Below are positions 8,496 to 17,605 of a DNA stretch of 64,000 nucleotides, one piece after another (within the stretch, counting starts at the first letter, position 1; each line of letters opens with the position of its first letter). The stretch lies in NCBI GenBank assembly GCA_018711005.1, contig DVIT01000031.1:46739-110738 (forward strand), read 5' to 3'. The notes beneath the pieces were generated by a model. That model was not told where the DNA came from and did no database searches. It saw nothing but the letters and a program-made list of their open reading frames with translations. A program made the position numbers and the translations under genes. The stretch comes from Candidatus Scybalocola faecigallinarum (lineage in GTDB: Bacteria > Bacillota > Clostridia > Lachnospirales > Lachnospiraceae).

Positions 8496-9449
8496 ATGTC
8501 ATTTTCCTCAGTTGTAAAGGATGAGCTTTCACGGCAATGCCCCACGGCCAGACACTGTCAGATCGCTGAGACTGCCGCCATATTATCCATGTGCGGCCGG
8601 ATCATTATCGATGAAGATGACCGGTTCACCATAAAAATCCATACAGAAAGTATATCTGTTGCAAGAAAATACTTTACATTATTGCAAAAATCATTTAATA
8701 TTAATAGCGATGTTTCTGTTCGGTGTAATTACTATTTGAAAAAAAGACGAACTTACATTGTTACAGTATCCGACGATAAGATTGCCCGCAAGATCCTGTA
8801 TGCTACACGGCTTATGACCCCGGGAGGGGAGATTTCAGAGGATTTTTCAGTATCGGATCATGTTTTGATCCAGAATCCATGCTGTATGCGCGCATTTTTG
8901 CGGGGATCGTTTCTGGCCGGAGGTTCTGTAAGTAATCCATTAAAAACTTATCATTTTGAGATTTCTTGTTCCAGTAATGAAAAAGCCCTTCAGCTTTTAC
9001 AGCTTATGGCCCAGTTTAATATTGACGGCAAGGTAATCACAAGGAAGCGCCATTATATCGTATATATAAAGGAAGGCGCTCAGATCGTAGACATGCTTAA
9101 TGTGATGGGAGCTCACAATTCCCTGATGGAGATGGAAAATATCCGTATTCTCAAAGAGATGCGCAACAGCGTCAACCGTCGGGTGAACTGCGAGACCGCC
9201 AACATTAATAAAACTGTGTCAGCAGCAGTAAAGCAGGTGGAGGATATTACACTTATCAGAGATTCCATAGGCTTTAGCCAGCTCTCAGAGGGACTTCAGG
9301 AGGTTGCCCGGCTTCGGCTGGAATATCCGGAGGCCACACTGGTAGAGCTGGGTAAGATGCTTAGTACCCCTGTGGGAAAATCCGGTGTGAATCATCGGTT
9401 GAGAAAACTGAGCATGATAGCAGACGAGCTTAGATGTCACGGGCGTTAA
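8496..9449 (+). CDS. whiA: DNA-binding protein WhiA
   Basis: 317 residues. An N-terminal LAGLIDADG-like fold (FLRGSFLAGGSVSNP) is followed by a C-terminal helix-turn-helix (LVELGKMLSTPVGKSGVNHRLRKL is split across that region). In Actinobacteria WhiA controls sporulation division genes; in Bacillus it influences division and chromosome segregation. RBS GGAGTGG precedes the ATG. Conserved linkage with rapZ supports orthology. Confidence 0.95.
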   Translation: MSFSSVVKDELSRQCPTARHCQIAETAAILSMCGRIIIDEDDRFTIKIHTESISVARKYFTLLQKSFNINSDVSVRCNYYLKKRRTYIVTVSDDKIARKILYATRLMTPGGEISEDFSVSDHVLIQNPCCMRAFLRGSFLAGGSVSNPLKTYHFEISCSSNEKALQLLQLMAQFNIDGKVITRKRHYIVYIKEGAQIVDMLNVMGAHNSLMEMENIRILKEMRNSVNRRVNCETANINKTVSAAVKQVEDITLIRDSIGFSQLSEGLQEVARLRLEYPEATLVELGKMLSTPVGKSGVNHRLRKLSMIADELRCHGR

Positions 9450-9480
9450 AAACGCAAAAAGGAAGGCGAGGTACAAAATT

Positions 9481-9747
9481 ATGGTTGCAAAGGAAGTTAC
9501 TATTAAAATTCCATCCGGGTTAGAGGCAAGACCGGTAGCATTATTAGTTCAGGTGGCCAGTCAGTATGATAGCAGTATCTACTTGGAAACCGGAGACAAG
9601 AAAGTGAATGCCAAAAGTATTATGGGAATGATGAGCCTTGCGATCAGTGAAGGAGAGACAGTTACGATCATTGCAAATGGTGCTGATGAAAATAAGGCTG
9701 TAGAAAACATCGAAAAATATCTGATCGGTCAGGAAATCAGCAAATAA
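9481..9747 (+). CDS. HPr-like protein with Glu in place of His-15 (Crh-like)
   Basis: 88 residues with a complete HPr fold. The PTS phosphorylation site normally reads G-L-H-A-R-P; here it reads GLEARP, so the enzyme I phosphoryl-accepting His is absent. The regulatory Ser region NAKSIMGMMSL is intact, so HPr kinase (gene at 1) could phosphorylate it. That combination is the hallmark of Crh, a catabolite-control co-repressor of CcpA that does not carry PTS phosphate (Bacillus Crh has Gln at the same place). Position downstream of whiA is the same as crh in Bacillus. Function is inferred. Confidence 0.85.
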   Translation: MVAKEVTIKIPSGLEARPVALLVQVASQYDSSIYLETGDKKVNAKSIMGMMSLAISEGETVTIIANGADENKAVENIEKYLIGQEISK

Positions 9748-9791
9748 AAACTTTCCATGGAATAAGATAATCTGTTGAAACACACTTTTTA

Positions 9792-9823
9792 GCTGCCGGG
9801 GGATTCCTCCGGCAGCACTTTTA
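9792..9823 (+). terminator. Terminator of the murB-whiA-crh operon
   Basis: GCTGCCGG (9792-9799) pairs with CCGGCAGC (9809-9816), followed by a short ACTTTTAATT tail. Confidence 0.8.
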
Positions 9824-9840
9824 ATTAAAGGAGGCTATAC

Positions 9841-10239
9841 ATGACAAAAGAAGAATTAAAAGCAAGAATAGAATCCAGCGGCTTTGCAAAGCATACAGGA
9901 ATAGAGCTTTTAGAAGCAGAAAACGGAACAGCTACAGGACGCATTGTACTTGAACCTGTTCATGGAAATCCTATCGGCTCCATTCATGGCGGCTGTATTT
10001 TTACCTTAGTAGACACCATTGCCGGAACAGCTTTCGTAACTACAGGAAAGTCCTGTACCACACTTTCAGCGAATATTGATTACTTAAATGCAGCTATTAA
10101 ATCCAAAGTTCTTATTGCCAAAGCGTCTCCGGCAAGAATCGGCAATCATATTGCAGTCTTTGATGTGAGAGTAACGGATGACAGAGATGTGCTTATTGCA
10201 AGGGCGTCAGTAACCTTCTATGTTTTGAAAAATATGTAA
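9841..10239 (+). CDS. PaaI-family hotdog thioesterase
   Basis: 132 residues, single hotdog fold. The motif NPIGSIHGGCIFTLVDTIAG contains the HGG and downstream Asp that form the thioesterase active site in the PaaI/YbgC-like group. Probably hydrolyses an acyl- or aryl-CoA thioester in the cytoplasm; the substrate is unknown. RBS AAAGGAGG is 7 bases upstream. It stands alone between a terminator and dnaE. Confidence 0.85.
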   Translation: MTKEELKARIESSGFAKHTGIELLEAENGTATGRIVLEPVHGNPIGSIHGGCIFTLVDTIAGTAFVTTGKSCTTLSANIDYLNAAIKSKVLIAKASPARIGNHIAVFDVRVTDDRDVLIARASVTFYVLKNM

Positions 10240-10318
10240 GGATAGCAGCTATTCAGCCAGGTCTGCGCATTTGCTGCTCAGGCTGTGGGTAAATATTTAC
10301 AGGCAAGGGGAGGATTTT

Positions 10319-13300
10319 ATGAGTTTCACACATTTGCATGTCCATACAGAATACAGTCTTTTAGACGGCTCCAATAAGATCAAAGAGCTGATTGCCCGTG
10401 TAAAGGAACTGGGTATGGACAGCGTAGCCATTACAGACCATGGCGTTATGTATGGTGTTATTGATTTTTATAAAGAAGCCCGGAAAAATGGCATACGTCC
10501 CATTATCGGGTGCGAGGTTTATGTGGCTCCCGGTTCCCGGTTCGATAAAGAAGGACGGGATGACAACCGCTACCATCACCTTGTTTTGCTGGCTGAAAAT
10601 GATACAGGCTATCATAATCTGATGAAGATCGTATCCCGGGGCTTTACCGAGGGCTTTTACTATAAACCAAGAGTAGATAAGGAACTGCTGCGCCAGTACC
10701 ACGAAGGGATCATTGCCTTAAGCGCCTGTCTGGCCGGAGAGGTCCAGAGCAATATTGCCCGGGGCTTTTATGAAGAAGGTGTAAAAGCGGCAAAGGATTT
10801 AGAGGATATTTTCGGAAAGGGAAATTTTTTCCTTGAGCTTCAGGACCACGGTATCCCGGCCCAAAGGCTTGTGAACCAGTCGCTGCTGCGTATGAGCCAG
10901 GAGACAGGAATCCCTTTAGTGGCAACCAATGATATTCATTACACTTATGCGGAGGATGCCCAGGCCCATGATATATTACTGTGCATCCAGACCGGTAAAA
11001 AGGTTACCGATGAAAACCGTATGCGCTATGAAGGCGGACAATACTATGTAAAATCGGAAGAAGAAATGCGCCAGCTGTTCCCCTATGCCCTGGAAGCGTT
11101 GGAAAATACCCACAAGATTGCCATGCGCTGCCAGGTGGAGATCACCTTCGGGCAATACAAGCTGCCCCAGTTCCCTGTACCGGAAGGCTATGACGCATGG
11201 TCCTATCTTCAGAAGCTGGCCTGGGACGGATTTGCCGTGCGCTATCCCAACGGGACAGAGGAATTGAAGGAACGGCTTACCTATGAGCTGAACGTTATCC
11301 ATTCGATGGGCTTTGTGGATTATTTCCTTATTGTATGGGATTTTATAAAATATGCCAGAGACCATGGTATTATTGTTGGCCCGGGACGTGGAAGCGCTGC
11401 GGGAAGTATTGTTTCCTACTGTCTGGAGATTACAAAGCTGGATCCGATTAAATACAGTCTTCTTTTTGAACGTTTCTTAAATCCTAACCGCGTGACCATG
11501 CCGGATATTGACGTAGACTTTTGCTTTGAACGGCGCCAGGAAGTCATTGACTATGTGGTGCGCAAATACGGCAAGGACCGGGTGGTGCAGATCGTTACCT
11601 TTGGTACCATGGCCGCCCGGGGCGTGCTCCGGGATGTGGGCAGGGCGCTGGATATGCCGTATGCCCAGGTGGATGCTGTGGCGAAGATGATCCCCACAGA
11701 GCTGGGGATTACTATTGATAAGGCGCTGAAAATGAATCCGGAGCTTAAGAGCCTGTATGAACAGGACGAACAGATCCGTTATCTTATTGACATGTCCAAA
11801 AGGCTGGAAGGCCTGCCGCGCCATACATCCATGCATGCTGCCGGCGTTGTGATCAGCCCCAGGGCGGTAGATGAGTACGTGCCCTTATCCCGTGGAGCGG
11901 ACGATGCCATTACAACCCAGTTTACTATGACCACCCTGGAAGAACTTGGGCTTTTAAAAATGGATTTCCTGGGGCTTCGGACATTGACAGTGATCCAAAA
12001 TGCGGAAAAGCTGGTGAACCGCCAGCCGGGACGGAATTTGGACATTGACAAGATCGACTATAATGATCCCAATGTTTACGAGCTGATCAGCTCCGGAAAG
12101 ACGGACGGTATTTTCCAGCTGGAAAGCGCGGGCATGAAAAACTTCATGAAAGAGCTTAGGCCATCCAGCCTGGAAGATATTATCGCGGGAATTTCTCTGT
12201 ACCGTCCGGGTCCGATGGACTTTATCCCCAAATATATTAAAGGAAAAAATGACAGAGACTCCATCCACTACGATTGTCCGGAACTGGAAGAAATCCTGGC
12301 GCCCACCTACGGCTGTATTGTGTACCAGGAGCAGGTTATGCAGATCGTTATGAAGCTGGCCGGTTATGATCTTGGACGAAGCGACCTGGTGCGCCGTGCC
12401 ATGTCCAAGAAAAAAGCGGATGTTATGGCCAAAGAGCGGGAATACTTTGTTTATGGAAATGCCGAGCTGAATGTACCGGGCTGTATTAAAAACGGCATTG
12501 ATGAAAAGACGGCCAATAAGATCTTTGATGAAATGGTAGATTTTGCCAAGTACGCCTTTAACAAGTCCCATGCCGCAGCCTATACCATCGTGTCTTATCA
12601 GACCGCTTACTTAAAGTGCTATTATCCTGTAGAGTTTATGGCCGCCCTCATGACGTCGGTCATTGAAAATTCATCCAAGGTGGCCGAATATATTGTCACC
12701 TGCCGCCAAATGGGGATCGAGCTTTTGCCTCCGGACATTAATGAAGGGGAAAGTTCATTTTCTGTATCTGACGGTAAGATCCGCTACGGCCTTTCTGCTA
12801 TTAAAAGTATCGGCAAGCCGGTGATCCAGGCCATTGTCCGGGAGCGGGAAGTCGGCGGAAAGTACAAGAGCATGAAGGACTTTTGCGAACGTATGAGCGG
12901 CCGTGAAGTGAACAAGCGTGCCGTGGAAAACTTTATTAAAGCCGGCGCATTTGACAGCTTTGGCTATACACGGCGCCAGCAGATGATGGTCTATGCCCAG
13001 ATCATGGATCAGGCAGCTGCGGAAAAGAAAAAGTCCATGACCGGGCAGATGTCTCTTTTTGATTTTGTTTCCGAAGAAGACAAGCAGGCCTTTGAGGTGA
13101 AATATCCTCCGGTCGGGGAGTATGACCGGGAAGTGCTTTTAGCTTATGAAAAAGAGGTGCTGGGCGTTTACATCAGCGGCCATCCTCTGGAAGAATACGA
13201 AAAGGCATGGCGTAAAAATATTACGGCAGTGACTACAGACTTTGAGGCTGACGAAGAAACAGGAAAAGCCCGGGTTTATGACGGCCAGACGGTGATCGTA

Positions 13301-13786
13301 GGCGGCATGATCACAGGAAAGACCATTAAGACCACAAAGCATAACCAGCTGATGGCCTTTATTACGCTGGAGGATCTGGTGGGCAGTGTGGAGATTATTG
13401 TCTTTCCAAGAGATTATGAGAAAAACCGGGAATTTCTTAATGAAGAAGAAAAGATTTACGTGCGGGGCAGGGTATCGTTAAGCGAGGATGCCCAGGGCAA
13501 GCTGATCTGCGAGCGGGTCGTGGCATTTTCACAGATCCCTAATGAGATATGGATACGCTTTAAAGATAAGGACGAATTTACCCAAAATGAGTCGAGGGTA
13601 TATTCGGCCATAGAAAACAGTGACGGTCATGATCGCATCGTGATTTTTTGCCAGGCTCAGAAGGCTATTAAGCGTCTGCCGGCTATTTATAATGTTTCCG
13701 GAGACGTTCAGCTTATTGAACATTTAGAGGCAGAATTTGGCGCCCAAAATATTAAAATTGTGCAAAATGCCTTGAAAATGTCCTGA
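10319..13786 (+). CDS. dnaE: DNA polymerase III subunit alpha, DnaE type
   Basis: 1155 residues. An N-terminal PHP domain (HLHVHTEYSLLDG, ITDHGVMYG) precedes the C-family polymerase core with catalytic Asp residues in PDIDVDFCFERR and the GPGRGSAAGSIVSY loop. A helix-hairpin-helix and an OB-fold (TIKTTKHNQLMAFITLEDL) lie toward the C-terminus. In Firmicutes DnaE extends RNA primers before PolC takes over. The ATG at 10319 is chosen over an upstream in-frame codon because it has AGGGGAGG and begins right at the PHP motif. dnaE-pfkA order is common in Clostridia. Confidence 0.97.
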   Translation: MSFTHLHVHTEYSLLDGSNKIKELIARVKELGMDSVAITDHGVMYGVIDFYKEARKNGIRPIIGCEVYVAPGSRFDKEGRDDNRYHHLVLLAENDTGYHNLMKIVSRGFTEGFYYKPRVDKELLRQYHEGIIALSACLAGEVQSNIARGFYEEGVKAAKDLEDIFGKGNFFLELQDHGIPAQRLVNQSLLRMSQETGIPLVATNDIHYTYAEDAQAHDILLCIQTGKKVTDENRMRYEGGQYYVKSEEEMRQLFPYALEALENTHKIAMRCQVEITFGQYKLPQFPVPEGYDAWSYLQKLAWDGFAVRYPNGTEELKERLTYELNVIHSMGFVDYFLIVWDFIKYARDHGIIVGPGRGSAAGSIVSYCLEITKLDPIKYSLLFERFLNPNRVTMPDIDVDFCFERRQEVIDYVVRKYGKDRVVQIVTFGTMAARGVLRDVGRALDMPYAQVDAVAKMIPTELGITIDKALKMNPELKSLYEQDEQIRYLIDMSKRLEGLPRHTSMHAAGVVISPRAVDEYVPLSRGADDAITTQFTMTTLEELGLLKMDFLGLRTLTVIQNAEKLVNRQPGRNLDIDKIDYNDPNVYELISSGKTDGIFQLESAGMKNFMKELRPSSLEDIIAGISLYRPGPMDFIPKYIKGKNDRDSIHYDCPELEEILAPTYGCIVYQEQVMQIVMKLAGYDLGRSDLVRRAMSKKKADVMAKEREYFVYGNAELNVPGCIKNGIDEKTANKIFDEMVDFAKYAFNKSHAAAYTIVSYQTAYLKCYYPVEFMAALMTSVIENSSKVAEYIVTCRQMGIELLPPDINEGESSFSVSDGKIRYGLSAIKSIGKPVIQAIVREREVGGKYKSMKDFCERMSGREVNKRAVENFIKAGAFDSFGYTRRQQMMVYAQIMDQAAAEKKKSMTGQMSLFDFVSEEDKQAFEVKYPPVGEYDREVLLAYEKEVLGVYISGHPLEEYEKAWRKNITAVTTDFEADEETGKARVYDGQTVIVGGMITGKTIKTTKHNQLMAFITLEDLVGSVEIIVFPRDYEKNREFLNEEEKIYVRGRVSLSEDAQGKLICERVVAFSQIPNEIWIRFKDKDEFTQNESRVYSAIENSDGHDRIVIFCQAQKAIKRLPAIYNVSGDVQLIEHLEAEFGAQNIKIVQNALKMS

Positions 13787-13945
13787 AGATATATTAGAAT
13801 AAATTTGATTGGTGGTATCATAAACCACTGCTTGACACGGGAATTTTTCAATTCCGGCCCTAAGAGGCCGGATACAGACCTGTTTTTAGACTACAAGACG
13901 GCTCATTGATAAGATAAAACGATGACAGAAATTGGAGGTAATGTC

Positions 13946-14923
13946 ATGAGCGAGAATAAGATGAAGACGATCGGTGTCCTTACCAGCGGAGGAGACGCTC
14001 CGGGCATGAATGCGGCAGTTCGTGCAGTCGTTCGTACGGCTATTGCTTACGGATGTAAGGTTAAGGGGATACAAAAAGGTTTTTCAGGATTGCTGGACGA
14101 AGAAATCATCGATCTGGATGCCGGAAGTGTTGCAGACATTTTAAGCCGGGGCGGTACATTTTTATATACGGCCCGCTGTCCGGAGTTTAAGACCGCAGAA
14201 GGACAGAAAAAGGGCGCAGAGATCTGCCGTAAGTATGGTATTGACGGCGTCATCGTTATCGGCGGCGATGGTTCCTTCCAGGGCGCGCAGAAGCTGGCAA
14301 ACCTTGGAATCAATACCATCGGCATTCCGGGGACTATCGATCTGGATATTGCATGTACGGAATATACCATTGGTTTTGACACTGCAGTGAATACAGCCAT
14401 GGAAGCCATCGACAAGGTCCGTGATACATCAACATCTCATGAGCGGTGCAGTATCATCGAGGTTATGGGCAGAAATGCCGGATACATTGCTCTGTGGTGC
14501 GGGATTGCCAACGGTGCGGAGGATATTCTCCTTCCGGAAATTTATAACTACGATGAAGCCGCTATTATCGATAACATTATTAAAAACAGAAAGCGCGGGA
14601 AAAAGCACCACATTATTATCAATGCTGAGGGTGTGGGCCATTCTTCCAGTATGGCAAAACGGATCGAAGCTGCTACAGGTATAGAGACCCGTGCAACGAT
14701 CCTGGGGCATCTTCAGCGAGGCGGCTGCCCGACAGCCAAAGACCGTGTATATGCATCCATTATGGGAGCTTATGCTGTAGACGCATTAATGGACGGCAAG
14801 ACCAACCGTGTTGTTGCTTACAAACACGGCGAATATGTTGATTATGACATTAATGAAGCGCTGGCTATGCAGAAGGACATTGATCCTTTCCAGTACAGCG
14901 TGGCTAAAGTTTTATCCATTTAA
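13946..14923 (+). CDS. pfkA: ATP-dependent 6-phosphofructokinase
   Basis: Converts fructose-6-phosphate and ATP to fructose-1,6-bisphosphate, the control step of glycolysis. 325 residues. GGDAPGMNAAVR binds ATP; GGDGSFQGA has Gly where PPi-dependent enzymes carry Asp, supporting ATP use. The catalytic loop reads PGTIDLDIACTEY: Thr and both Asp are kept, but the usual Asn between the Asp residues is Leu. MGRNAGYIA and GHLQRGG follow. Start chosen at the ATG with TTGGAGGT upstream rather than the ATG at 13922. Confidence 0.95.
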   Translation: MSENKMKTIGVLTSGGDAPGMNAAVRAVVRTAIAYGCKVKGIQKGFSGLLDEEIIDLDAGSVADILSRGGTFLYTARCPEFKTAEGQKKGAEICRKYGIDGVIVIGGDGSFQGAQKLANLGINTIGIPGTIDLDIACTEYTIGFDTAVNTAMEAIDKVRDTSTSHERCSIIEVMGRNAGYIALWCGIANGAEDILLPEIYNYDEAAIIDNIIKNRKRGKKHHIIINAEGVGHSSSMAKRIEAATGIETRATILGHLQRGGCPTAKDRVYASIMGAYAVDALMDGKTNRVVAYKHGEYVDYDINEALAMQKDIDPFQYSVAKVLSI

Positions 14924-14929
14924 TAACCA

Positions 14930-14963
14930 GGGGCAGGCGCATCCACTGATGCACTGCCCCTTT
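14930..14963 (+). terminator. Terminator after pfkA
   Basis: GGGGCAG (14930-14936) pairs with CTGCCCC (14954-14960) followed by TTT. The tail is short, so efficiency is uncertain. Confidence 0.65.
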
Positions 14964-14968
14964 GCTGT

Positions 14969-15022
14969 GACCACTTAACGAAGCCAAGCGTAACCCGTCA
15001 GGACCACTTAACGAAGCCAAGC
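14969..15022 (+). repeat. Direct repeat pair downstream of pfkA
   Basis: A 21-base unit beginning GACCACTTAACGAAGCCAAG occurs at 14969-14989 and again at 15002-15022 (33-base period). The following GCTTAAGTTTAGTGG is an imperfect inverted copy. No coding sense is seen. It could be a small duplicated hairpin element. Confidence 0.65.
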
Positions 15023-15088
15023 CGCAGGCGCAGGCTTAAGTTTAGTGGGAACGCACATCGCGAACTTTAAGGAGGAATAATATTATAT

Positions 15089-15901
15089 ATGATCACAAGC
15101 TTATCCAATGTGCAGATCCGGCATGTGTCCATGCTCCAGAAAAAGTCCCGTTACCGTATGCAGGAAGGACAGTTTGTGGCCGAAGGTGTAAAAATGGTCA
15201 TGGAAACACCGGAGGGCCTTCTTGACCGGATTTATATCAGTGAGGATTTCCAGGCGGATCCGGAAGTTAAAGCCTGGCTGAAGGGCAAGGACCGGGAGGT
15301 TGTGTCCTCCAAGGTTTTTAAGGCCCTTTCCATGACCCAGACGCCTCAGGGAATCCTGGCTGTAGTTAAAATGCACCAGCCTTCCCCGGAAACGCTCCTT
15401 TCTTCCGGATCCAGCTTCCTTATCCTGGAGACCCTCCAGGATCCGGGCAATCTGGGGACGATCCTGCGCACCGCGGAAGGCGCAGGAATGGACGGAATCT
15501 TTATGAATAAAACATGCGTGGACATTTACAATCCCAAGGTTGTCCGTTCTACGATGGGCTCTTTATACCGGATGCCTTTTGTATATGTAGACGACCTTCA
15601 CGGATTAATGTCAAAGATGAAATCCAGAGGAATCCGTTTATATGCGGCTCATTTAAAAGGAAAGAACAATTATTATGACGAAGATCTTTCACGGCCCTGC
15701 GCTTTCCTTATAGGAAATGAGGCTAATGGCCTGAGTGATGAAACAGCGGCCATGGCAGACGTTTATGTGAAGATCCCTATGTCCGGGCAGGTGGAGTCTC
15801 TCAATGCCGCTATGGCTGCCGGGATACTCATGTATGAAATGCGGCGCCAAAAAGTGACGATCCAAACAGGAAAAAGTAATGATTCAGCCATTGTTTTGTG
15901 A
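15089..15901 (+). CDS. TrmH/SpoU-family RNA 2'-O-methyltransferase
   Basis: 270 residues. N-terminal substrate-binding domain of the SpoU-sub-bind type, then the SPOUT knot with motif 1 LETLQDPGNLGTILRTAE, motif 2 IGNEANGLSDE and motif 3 IPMSGQVESLNAAMA. Transfers methyl from SAM to ribose 2'-OH of rRNA or tRNA. It resembles YsgA/RlmB-like proteins; the target nucleotide cannot be told from sequence. Upstream RBS AAGGAGGAATAA. Confidence 0.9.
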   Translation: MITSLSNVQIRHVSMLQKKSRYRMQEGQFVAEGVKMVMETPEGLLDRIYISEDFQADPEVKAWLKGKDREVVSSKVFKALSMTQTPQGILAVVKMHQPSPETLLSSGSSFLILETLQDPGNLGTILRTAEGAGMDGIFMNKTCVDIYNPKVVRSTMGSLYRMPFVYVDDLHGLMSKMKSRGIRLYAAHLKGKNNYYDEDLSRPCAFLIGNEANGLSDETAAMADVYVKIPMSGQVESLNAAMAAGILMYEMRRQKVTIQTGKSNDSAIVL

Positions 15902-15989
15902 AAAATATCATGGTATACTCAAAGTAGGCATTTGACAGACATATATCTTTGGCTGGCATAATGCAGAATATAAAGATAGGAGGGGTTGT

Positions 15990-16439
15990 ATGACAGCAAT
16001 CATATGGTTGATCATCATGGCGGTCCTTATTGTGATTGAGCTGGCAACGCTGGGACTGACGACGATCTGGTTTGCTGCCGGGGCACTGGCGGCATGTATT
16101 GCCGCAGTTTTGGATCTGGCGTTTTGGATCCAGGTTCTGCTGTTTATTGTCGTATCTTTAGTGCTGCTGATCAGCACACGGCCGCTGGCGATGCGTTACC
16201 TTAATGCCAGAACCAGTAAGACCAATGTAGACAGTCTCATCGGCAAAAGCGCCAAGGTGACGAAAACCATTGATAATATCCAGGCGCAGGGCCAGGTCAT
16301 GGTTAATGGGATGGAGTGGACGGCCCGGTCTGAAGATGACGACGCAGTGATCCCGGAGGGAACTGTGGTCACTATCCGCAGAATAAGCGGAGTGAAGCTG
16401 ATCGTCACCGAAAAAAAGGAGGGAGTAGAAGATGAATAA
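15990..16439 (+). CDS. NfeD-like membrane protein
   Basis: 149 residues. Two or three N-terminal hydrophobic helices (residues 1 to about 60) are followed by a soluble OB-fold (SLIGKSAKVTKTIDN to the C-terminus), the short NfeD1b form. NfeD proteins partner SPFH/stomatin proteins in membrane microdomains. The gene overlaps the SPFH gene by 8 bases, so the pair is translationally coupled. Confidence 0.88.
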   Translation: MTAIIWLIIMAVLIVIELATLGLTTIWFAAGALAACIAAVLDLAFWIQVLLFIVVSLVLLISTRPLAMRYLNARTSKTNVDSLIGKSAKVTKTIDNIQAQGQVMVNGMEWTARSEDDDAVIPEGTVVTIRRISGVKLIVTEKKEGVEDE

Positions 16440-17403
16440 GATGAATTATCTTCTGGCTGCAGGGATGAACATACCTGCCATTATTGCAGTGATCGTGATA
16501 ATCCTGATCGTGTTTATCATTATCATGTCCTGCTTTAAGATCGTTCCTCAGGCTCATGCTTATGTTATTGAGCGCCTTGGAGCGTATAAAGGAACCTGGG
16601 GCGTAGGCTTTCATATGAAAGTGCCTATTATTGATAAGGTTGCTAAAAAAGTGATTCTGAAGGAGCAAGTGGTGGATTTCCCGCCCCAGCCGGTGATCAC
16701 GAAAGATAATGTTACCATGCGTATCGACACAGTTATTTTTTATCAGATCACAGATCCCAAGCTGTACTGCTACGGTGTCCAGAATCCTATTATGGCTATT
16801 GAAAACCTTACGGCGACTACACTGAGAAATATTATCGGTGAGCTGGAGCTGGACGGAACGCTTACTTCCAGAGAACTGATCAATGCAAAGATGCGGGCTA
16901 CACTGGATGAGGCCACAGACCCATGGGGCATTAAGGTAAACCGTGTAGAGCTTAAAAATATCATCCCTCCGGCAGCCATCCAGGATGCCATGGAGAAACA
17001 GATGAAAGCAGAGCGTGAGCGGCGTGAGTCTATCCTTATTGCTGAAGGTGAAAAGCGTTCCGCGATCCTTAAGGCAGAAGGCCATAAGGAATCTCTTATC
17101 CTTCAGGCGGAAGCGGACAAGCAGGCAGCAATCCTGCGGGCCGAAGCTGTTAAGGAAGCCAAGATCCGTGAAGCGGAAGGTGAGGCAGAGGCTATCAGAA
17201 AGGTTCAGCAGGCAACCGCCGATGGTATTCAGTACATTAAAGAAGCAGGAGCGGATGCGTCTGTTCTCCACATTAAGAGTCTGGAAGCATTTGAAAAAGC
17301 TGCTGACGGAAAGGCAACAAAGATCATTATCCCATCGGAGATCCAGAGTCTTGCCGGTCTTGTTAAATCTGCATCTGAGATCATTAAAGATGATCCTGCA
17401 TAA
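16432..17403 (+). CDS. SPFH/stomatin-like (QmcA/HflK-C type) protein
   Basis: 323 residues. One N-terminal transmembrane helix (about 13-33) is followed by the SPFH domain (QAHAYVIERLGAYKGTW, ITKDNVTMRIDTVIFYQI) and an Ala/Glu-rich coiled coil at residues 190-255 (repeats of AEGEKR, AEADKQ, AEAVKEA). It forms oligomeric membrane scaffolds affecting membrane protein quality control. Coupled to the NfeD gene upstream. Terminator follows. Confidence 0.92.
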   Translation: MNKMNYLLAAGMNIPAIIAVIVIILIVFIIIMSCFKIVPQAHAYVIERLGAYKGTWGVGFHMKVPIIDKVAKKVILKEQVVDFPPQPVITKDNVTMRIDTVIFYQITDPKLYCYGVQNPIMAIENLTATTLRNIIGELELDGTLTSRELINAKMRATLDEATDPWGIKVNRVELKNIIPPAAIQDAMEKQMKAERERRESILIAEGEKRSAILKAEGHKESLILQAEADKQAAILRAEAVKEAKIREAEGEAEAIRKVQQATADGIQYIKEAGADASVLHIKSLEAFEKAADGKATKIIIPSEIQSLAGLVKSASEIIKDDPA

Positions 17404-17427
17404 CAGTTTGCCGGACAACTCATAAGA

Positions 17428-17466
17428 ACATGGCCAGGTCCAAATAAGGATCTGGCCATGTTTTAT
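17428..17466 (+). terminator. Terminator after nfeD-SPFH
   Basis: ACATGGCCAG pairs with CTGGCCATGT (17452-17461), followed by TTTTAT. Confidence 0.85.
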
Positions 17467-17502
17467 ATTATGGCAGGCAGTGAGGTATCTATGTCTGTAT
17501 GT

Positions 17503-17570
17503 ATAATTATTCATAAATAGTGCATAAACATAAGAAATTAGTTGACTTATGAATAATTATGTGCTAACCT
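17503..17570 (+). promoter_or_regulatory. argF promoter with two ARG-box-like operators
   Basis: ATAATTATTCATAA (17503-17516) and its exact reverse complement TTATGAATAATTAT (17547-17560) lie with centres 44 bases apart, about four helical turns. The second covers the end of a -35 TTGACT (17542-17547) whose 17-base spacer leads to an extended -10 TGCTAACCT. The AT-rich ATTCAT/ATGAAT core resembles the ArgR/AhrC operator. Arginine-dependent repression of argF is therefore likely; the assignment is by similarity. Confidence 0.7.
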
Positions 17571-17605
17571 GTAACTATCCATTTGAAATTTAGGAGAGGA
17601 TTGAC

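Noticed and set aside
13812..13871. Small hairpins between dnaE and pfkA as terminator
   Set aside because: CCGGCC/GGCCGG has no adjacent T-run, so not called as a terminator.
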